Shown here: piece after piece, positions 58,621 through 64,000 of the stretch | Position numbering within the stretch: position 1 is the first letter of the stretch | Layout of the letters: every line of letters starts with the position of its first letter | NCBI GenBank assembly: GCA_036172665.1 | Contig: CM069871.1 | Span: 61,378,713 to 61,442,712 of the forward strand | DNA length: 64,000 bases | Direction: 5' to 3' | Source of the DNA: Prosopocoilus inquinatus | Lineage: Eukaryota; Arthropoda; Insecta; Coleoptera; Lucanidae | Notes under the pieces: model-generated | Database searches by the model: none | The model's input: the letters and a program-made list of their open reading frames with translations, nothing else | What the model was told of the DNA's origin: nothing | Made by a program: the position numbers and the translations under genes

Positions 58621-59233
58621 CATAAATAGACCGTTAAGCGAATTCTAGAGTTTAGTAGGTACAGGTTAGTTTTATAAATGAGAACCCCCCTTTATTATTT
58701 TAATTATTAACGAATACAAGAAGATAAAAATATGGCCTTACACATTTTCGCATTCTCTGAATCATTCTGATTCCAAATATACAGCGTGGAAACTAAGTAG
58801 CGGATAAATTCCATAACTCCGTTAATATTTGTAATAAAGCAAAAATCTAAAAGGGGTATAGCGATTCAAATTACAGCGCATAAGAAGAAGTATATTTTGA
58901 GATATTTTCATGAATTTTTTTTAAGTTATGACGTCATCAAGATTCTTTTTAAATGACAACCTATATTTTTTATTTTTGATTTCGGTGGGTTTTTTTAACC
59001 TACTTTCAACAGTATAAAATTTTGAATCGATTTCATAACAAAAAATTCAAGAAAAACGGCCATAAAAGTTTAATTGTAAAGTTGAAGAAATTAACAGAAT
59101 ATCTAGTTAGCTAGGTGTAAAACAAACAAAATTTGTTTGATTGACAAGAACTTGTCCTATCACAATAAAGTGAGTATTTTTATTCCCTGTGGATAGTAGG
59201 AGTTACACTAATTATTAAAAACCTTTTACCAAA

Positions 59234-59710
59234 ATGGTGTTGCTGACTGAAAAACAAAGAAATGAAGTTCTAATGATGATTGGGTATGGCGATCGAATTA
59301 GAACTCATCAAGAGGTGTGTCGACTTTTTATAGACAAATATCCTGATCAGCAAATAAGTCAATCCACAGTCAGCAGAATAGAAAATAAATTTCGAAATTA
59401 CGGTATTGTGAAAGACCTTCCAAAAACTGGCCACCCTAAGACAAAATTAATTGACGATGTGCAGCTTGATATTTTACTAGAAATAGAAAATAATCCGCAT
59501 TCGACTAGTCGAGACATTGCTTTAGAGCACAACCTGAGCCATACCTCGGTACTGAAACTTTTAAAAATGCAAAAGTTTCATCCGTATAAAGTAAAATTAG
59601 TCCATGAGTTAGCAGAAACTGACTATGATCATAGACAAGAATTTTGTGAAGAAATGTTGGAAATTTGCAATCGTGATCCAATGTTCTCGCAGCGTATAAT
59701 TTTTTTCTGA
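59234..59710 (+). pseudogene. Mariner-like transposase, N-terminal part
   Basis: A 158-codon frame from ATG 59234 contains two helix-turn-helix-like regions (VCRLFIDKYPDQQISQSTVS around residues 29-48, and TSRDIALEHNLSHTSVLKLL around 92-111), as in the DNA-binding half of mariner/Tc1-type transposases. The frame ends at a T-run near 59700: one extra base shifts it off just before the first catalytic Asp. In the next frame the sequence continues [11 protein letters not shown] (Asp at 59709-59711) and is then stopped by TAA at 59790 and shifted again near 59840. The start is chosen as the first ATG. Confidence 0.8.
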
Positions 59711-59827
59711 TGAGGCAAGTTTTACTTTACATGGAACTGTTAACAGACATAATTGTCGATATTGGTCTAGGGAAAATCCCCACTGGATGTAAGAAGCTCA
59801 TACTCAACATCCCCAGAAGCTCAACGT

Positions 59828-60322
59828 ATGGACAGGAATTCTGTCGGCGACAGAATTTTAGGTCCATTCTTTATCGAAGGTAATTTAACTGGTGAGAAAT
59901 ATCTACACTTCTTACAATTCGAATTAGTACCTGCATTGGCGATATTATTTCCTAATGAAAATGACTGTGACGTACTAAACAATAACATTTGGATGCAACA
60001 CGACGGTGCTCCGCCACACTACGCAGTTGTGCGACGTTATTTGGACGAGATGTTCCCAGGTAGATGGATAGGAAGAAGAGGTCCAATGGAATGGCCAGCT
60101 AGATCCCCTGATCTAACGCCATTAGACTTTTTTCTATGGGGGTACTTAAAAAGCAAGGTGTATAAAAATAGACCTAACAACTTAGACGATCTTAAAGAAA
60201 GAATTCGACAGGAGTGTAGGTTAATAACACCTCAAACTATTCAAAATGTAATAAATGAATTTTATGAGCGTCTTGGGTATTGTCAGTTGGTGCATGGTCG
60301 TCAGTTTGGACATTTATTGTGA
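59828..60322 (+). pseudogene. Mariner-like transposase, C-terminal catalytic part
   Basis: The frame carries GDRILGPFFIEGNLTGEKYL, the second catalytic Asp in WMQHDGAPPHYA, and the third in WPARSPDLTPLDFFLWGYLK. About 40 residues separate the second and third Asp, against 34 in classical mariner, so this is one of the less common DD-D groups. It ends at TGA 60320. Together with the upstream part the intact gene would be about 360 codons. As written it cannot make an active enzyme. Confidence 0.85.
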
Positions 60323-60744
60323 TTTCAATGACTGTCAAAATCAAATTTTGTTTATTTACACCTTAATTTTGTTTCGTTTTAAACCTAGCTAACTAGATGT
60401 TCTGTTTATTTCTTCAACTTTACAATTAAACTTTTATGGCCGTTTTTCTTGAATTTTTTGTTATGTAATCGATCCAAAATTTTATACTGTCGAAAGCAGG
60501 TTAAAGAATCCCACCGAAATCAAAAATAAAAAGTATAGGTTGTCATTTAAAAAAAATCTTGATGACGTCATAACTTAAAAAAAAAATTCATGAAAATATC
60601 TCAAAATAAACTTCTTCTTATGCGCTGTAATTTGAATCGCTATACCCCTTTTAGATTTTTGCTTTATTACAAATATTAACGGAGTTATGGATTTTATCCG
60701 CTACTTAGTTTCCACGCTGTATATACATATTATGTACTTGGATC

Positions 60745-60969
60745 ATTCGTTCTTGTGTTATTCGTCAACAAATTATTGGAGTTTTAAGGTAATGCGAAAC
60801 AAAAGCAAATTAGAATATTGTTAAATACTATTTCTGCTTGATGTTTATTAGGAAAAGTCTATTAAACAAGTAGAAACGTAATTTAATATTTAACAATTTT
60901 CTAATTTGTTTTTGTTTCGCATTACCTTAAAACTCCAATAATTTGTTGACGAATAACACAAGAACGAAT
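60745..60969. mobile_element. 225-bp foldback
   Basis: The arms ATTCGTTCTTGTGTTATTCG..TTAAGGTAATGCGAAACAAA and TTTGTTTCGCATTACCTTAA..CAAGAACGAAT pair over about 75 bp on each side of a short loop. Non-coding. Confidence 0.85.
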
Positions 60970-60983
60970 AATCTCATTACACA

Positions 60984-60985
<2 letters not shown>

Positions 60986-61025
<40 letters not shown>
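60986..61025. repeat. (TA)n microsatellite
   Basis: A pure TA run of about 20 units. Confidence 0.95.
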
Positions 61026-61028
<3 letters not shown>

Positions 61029-61253
61029 GATTCAGAATGATTCAGAGAATCCAAATATGTCAAAATATACAAGGTGTACCATTTAAAAAATGAAAACTTT
61101 TTTGTTCACCCTGTATATAAAAGAGGCTACTGCTGAACTGTTAGTATGAATAAAATCTACATAAAAACCGCGTAAGGTCATATTTTTATCTTCTTGTATT
61201 CGTTAATAATTAAAATGATAAAGGGTGTTCTTATTTATAAAACTAACCCTGTA

Positions 61254-62224
61254 CACAGACGGCGCAATTCATTCTGCTGTTTATACCGAGTGATGCAAAA
61301 GTAATAGGTCACAGAGCAACAGTGGATTCCCGACCATAAAATTTAGCTCAACTCATGGTTTCTGAAACGATAATTAACTTTAAAAAATCATATTAATTAC
61401 TTACCTTTCATCACTTTTAAATCAAGTTTAATTTAGTTAATTTGAAGTGTGAGTCGATTCGATAGAACGCTCATCAGCTGGGGTTGCTCCCTAGTGCCCT
61501 TATTGTTTTATTTAACCCCCCGCCTCCCCCACCTTCTTCAGCTCTTGCCAGTTCAGCGCGACTCGCCACCAACCAGATATCGATAAGTGAACAGGAGGAT
61601 AACGTAATTGTAATAAAACGGTAGGAAAGTATTAAGAGGACGAAATAGAATTCGAGTGAAATTAACTGCAGGTTGCAAACGCAACTGCAGCAGTTCTTTT
61701 TTTTATTAAACAAACATAAAAGTGAAGAGGTTTTCAAAGAGAAGAAGAAAAAAACAGTCAACAGTCAATAATAAAACATTCAATACCTATTATATTTATC
61801 ATCTAACAACATTTATAACAATTTACAGCACTTCATTCTAACAGTGTGCACAAGTTTAACAATTGCAGAAGTATAGTAGTAACTAAATAGTGACATAGCA
61901 GCAGCTTTAAGTTGAAGTTGTTTGTATTTATTTAGAAATAATTCAAGTAAATGTTCACTTGAAAGTTTCGACGGTCGAATTTCACCGATTTGCAGCGGAA
62001 AAAAATGATTTTTTTCAATCAATTTATTAATTAATCATCAACGGTCATTATCAGGGAATAGAATTCGGCCCACTTAGTGTTGGACACTTCTTACACCGAA
62101 TGTACTATTTACGATTTCTTATCCTTGGTCATTATAATATAAAGATCCACCAAAAAGCGTATTAAAACAGATGCTATGTCCGTCCACTTTTTAGTCAATC
62201 ATTTAGGTAATACGTGTATGTAAA
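61254..62224. other. No gene recognised
   Basis: AT-rich with short chance frames (for example 61474-61761 minus, 61813-62022 minus) and a C-rich patch near 61520. Nothing identifiable. Confidence 0.4.
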
Positions 62225-63250
62225 AGGTTTGGCGTTACAAAGTATGGTATAAAAATAAAAACTAGGTTTCCTATAGTCATTTATATACACACTAGCGAAG
62301 AGTCTTTGAAAAAATTTAGTTTTTTTTTCATATAAATTCAAGTTTTTTTACGAAACAAAATTTAAAAATGATTTAAAAAAAAAGAAAGAGATTAAAAAAA
62401 AATTCTACTCAGATTTGGTCCTTGCAAGATATCTTCCAACTTAAATGTTTTATTAATAATTCTAGGTTTTAAGAATTTTTTAAACGGCCAGCAAGATATT
62501 TGAAATTACATACACTACAATTTTTAATAATTGAGGGCAGCTCGAGTTTAGACTCATAGTTTTTGCTGTATTTTGACAGAAAGAGCATACTTTACATAAC
62601 CGATTGTAAGTGTCCCTTTTGTCATGTAAGTTATGACTTTTTTGTCATGTAAGTTATCATTTTCTATTTTAGAAAAATGTATTCTATGTTATGTACTAAA
62701 TCTGACGTCTACGTACTTCACCCCCAAATTTAGTGTAGAGTAAAGTCGGCATATATGGAATACCCATTCTTTTGGCCATCATAAATTCTGAAATAAGAAA
62801 CTAAATACTCTCAGATATAATTAAAAATACTTTGTTGTTTTCCGGCATAATAAATTTTAAAAATACATATTTTTTTGGGTAAATCCCGTAACAAATTAAA
62901 AAAACTGCATTTTTATGACATGATTTAAAATCGCGGGTAATGTGGAATAGTCAGTTGGGTTGATACAAAATAAGAGAAAATATGCAACACTTTGAATTAA
63001 TAAGGTGAAATGTCAACTGTTGTACTAATCTACCCTAGAAAAACTAACTTTTCTTTTATAAAATATGCCAATACATTTTTCTGATACCGCGCGAAAACTT
63101 CAAAATTCACAAAATCATGTGCTGTAAAGTTATGCAATCTTATCGGCTAAGAACCTCTATAGTAGTGACCTACAATACCGAAACTCATGTTAATGCCAGC
63201 GTAGTTTAACAGATGGCGCTTCTTATTTTAAAAATACCGGGTATTCCATA
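62225..63250 (-). repeat. Dispersed ~1-kb repeat, copy 2 (inverted)
   Basis: Reverse complement of 28708-29674 with moderate divergence and a few insertions. Landmarks are GGCGTTACAAAGTATGGTAT at one end and AAATACCGGGTATTCCATA at the other. The two copies bracket the zinc-finger gene in opposite orientation. Confidence 0.8.
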
Positions 63251-63462
63251 TTAGCCAGCTTTACTCTAATAGTATTTCGCATTTAAATTCACCTTACGGC
63301 AAACTCAAACCATCCTCAGTCATTAGAAAAACACCCTGTACATTCCATTAGCATAATTTCATATATTTTTTAGTTTTTTAATTAATGACCTTATATTTGC
63401 CGTCACATATTTATGGTTAGGTTTGAATAGAATTTTTTTAATCTCTTAATGTGAAGAGTAAA
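63251..63462. other. No gene recognised
   Basis: Short AT-rich spacer. Nothing further seen. Confidence 0.4.
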
Positions 63463-64000
63463 TACCGGGTGTCCCACGCCATGTGCTCACCTTTCTAGAA
63501 TCTTTATTTATTAATCGATTAACCTAAATTTTGGAGACGATAAACTAAACAAAAAAATGGAATTTTTCGACATACTGATAGTCGTCATAGGACTTCTGGT
63601 TTCGCCGGAAGTGATATCAACTTTCTTATTTTAAATGGAACACCCTATATATTTTTACACATTTAAAATCTACGGATCATTACGAGTCCGAATACGTATC
63701 AACTGTTAATTTTGGTTTCTATGACAACGAAAAAAAAACTTTTTTTATTTTTCAATCTAGAAAGCTATGAATCGCATTTTTTCGATCTAATGCGATCAAG
63801 TGTTTCGAAAAAATCACTCCTTTGATGGTATTTTGATTTTTAACATTTTTACAGTATTTGAAATTTTCATTAGCTCTTAACTCATTTTTTTCGATAGAAC
63901 TTCATATGTTTCTTAGCTTAGTTCAACAGAACATTTTTTTCTGAGTACGTTGATATCAAATACGTCATATTTTCTTTGAAAATCATTTGAAATAAAGGGA
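63463..64000. mobile_element. 1-kb palindrome family, copy D (cut by window end)
   Basis: It starts TACCGGGTGTCCCACGCCAT and follows the left arm of copy A closely to the window edge, where the central loop (GAAATAAAGGGA) begins. Its right arm should lie just outside. Confidence 0.9.

Larger units (their letters stand above)
58779..60722 (+). mobile_element. Mariner/Tc1-superfamily element with long TIRs
   Basis: The ends TATACAGCGTGGAAACTAAG and CTTAGTTTCCACGCTGTATA are exact inverse matches next to TA. The inverted repeats extend through about 58781-59146 and 60332-60720, far longer than in typical mariners. Between them is one transposase gene in three broken pieces. TA target duplication fits the IS630-Tc1-mariner superfamily. 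Confidence 0.85.
58659..61253. mobile_element. Older foldback, split by the mariner-like element
   Basis: 58659-58780 (GTACAGGTTAGTTTTATAAA.. to ..GATTCCAAATAT) pairs with 61021-61253 (ATTTGGATTCAGAATGATTC .. AAAACTAACCCTGTAC). TTAACGAATACAAGAAGATA and its complement make the match clear. The middle has been filled by the mariner-like element, a second foldback and an AT repeat. Confidence 0.8.

Overview
The window looks like one AT-rich stretch of an animal nuclear genome, most likely an insect and perhaps a beetle. That call rests on overall character: introns with GT/AG borders, a conserved eukaryotic A20/AN1 zinc-finger gene, copia, LINE, mariner and PIF/Harbinger remnants, and very many foldback (inverted-repeat) elements. 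No bacterial operons, tRNA, rRNA or CRISPR arrays were seen.

Only one host gene is clearly supported. It is a ZFAND5/6-type protein (A20 zinc finger near the N-terminus, AN1 finger at the C-terminus) read on the + strand from about 30.06 kb to 53.7 kb. Its coding exons are 30147-30245, 35517-35675, a candidate exon ending at 36052, 36192-36333 and 53558-53706. The last intron is 17.2 kb and splits the AN1 finger. All zinc ligands are intact. The candidate acidic exon (about 35860-36052) matches its downstream neighbour in phase but not its upstream one.

Layout. 1-3.8 kb: end of a Harbinger-like element, hairpins, a hammerhead-like core, two MITEs and a LINE fragment. 4-5 kb: a cluster of TGACGTCA (CRE-like) sites. 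7.7-11.1 kb: a non-coding block present in about three diverged copies. 11-17.7 kb: no recognised gene. 18-19.4 kb: an element with terminal inverted repeats of about 185 bp. 20.8-23.2 kb: nested foldbacks, one with a second hammerhead-like core. 23.4-25.7 kb: a PIF/Harbinger (HARBI1-like) transposase remnant and an internally deleted relative. 26.9-29.7 kb: more foldbacks. 30-54 kb: the zinc-finger gene, whose introns hold several ~1 kb palindromes, a 3'-truncated Ty1/copia element with a 114-bp LTR, and two antiparallel LINE fragments nested in a palindrome. 56.4-58.6 kb: a ~49-bp-unit minisatellite that switches orientation and contains a MITE. 58.7-61.3 kb: a mariner-like element with long inverted repeats, inserted in an older foldback. 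62.2-64 kb: an inverted copy of the 28.7-29.7 kb repeat and the start of another 1-kb palindrome.

The mobile elements are all broken or non-autonomous as written, so the host gene is the only likely functional protein-coding unit. What stands out is the concentration of long, nearly perfect palindromes inside its introns, and the inverted pair of ~1 kb repeats that brackets the whole gene.
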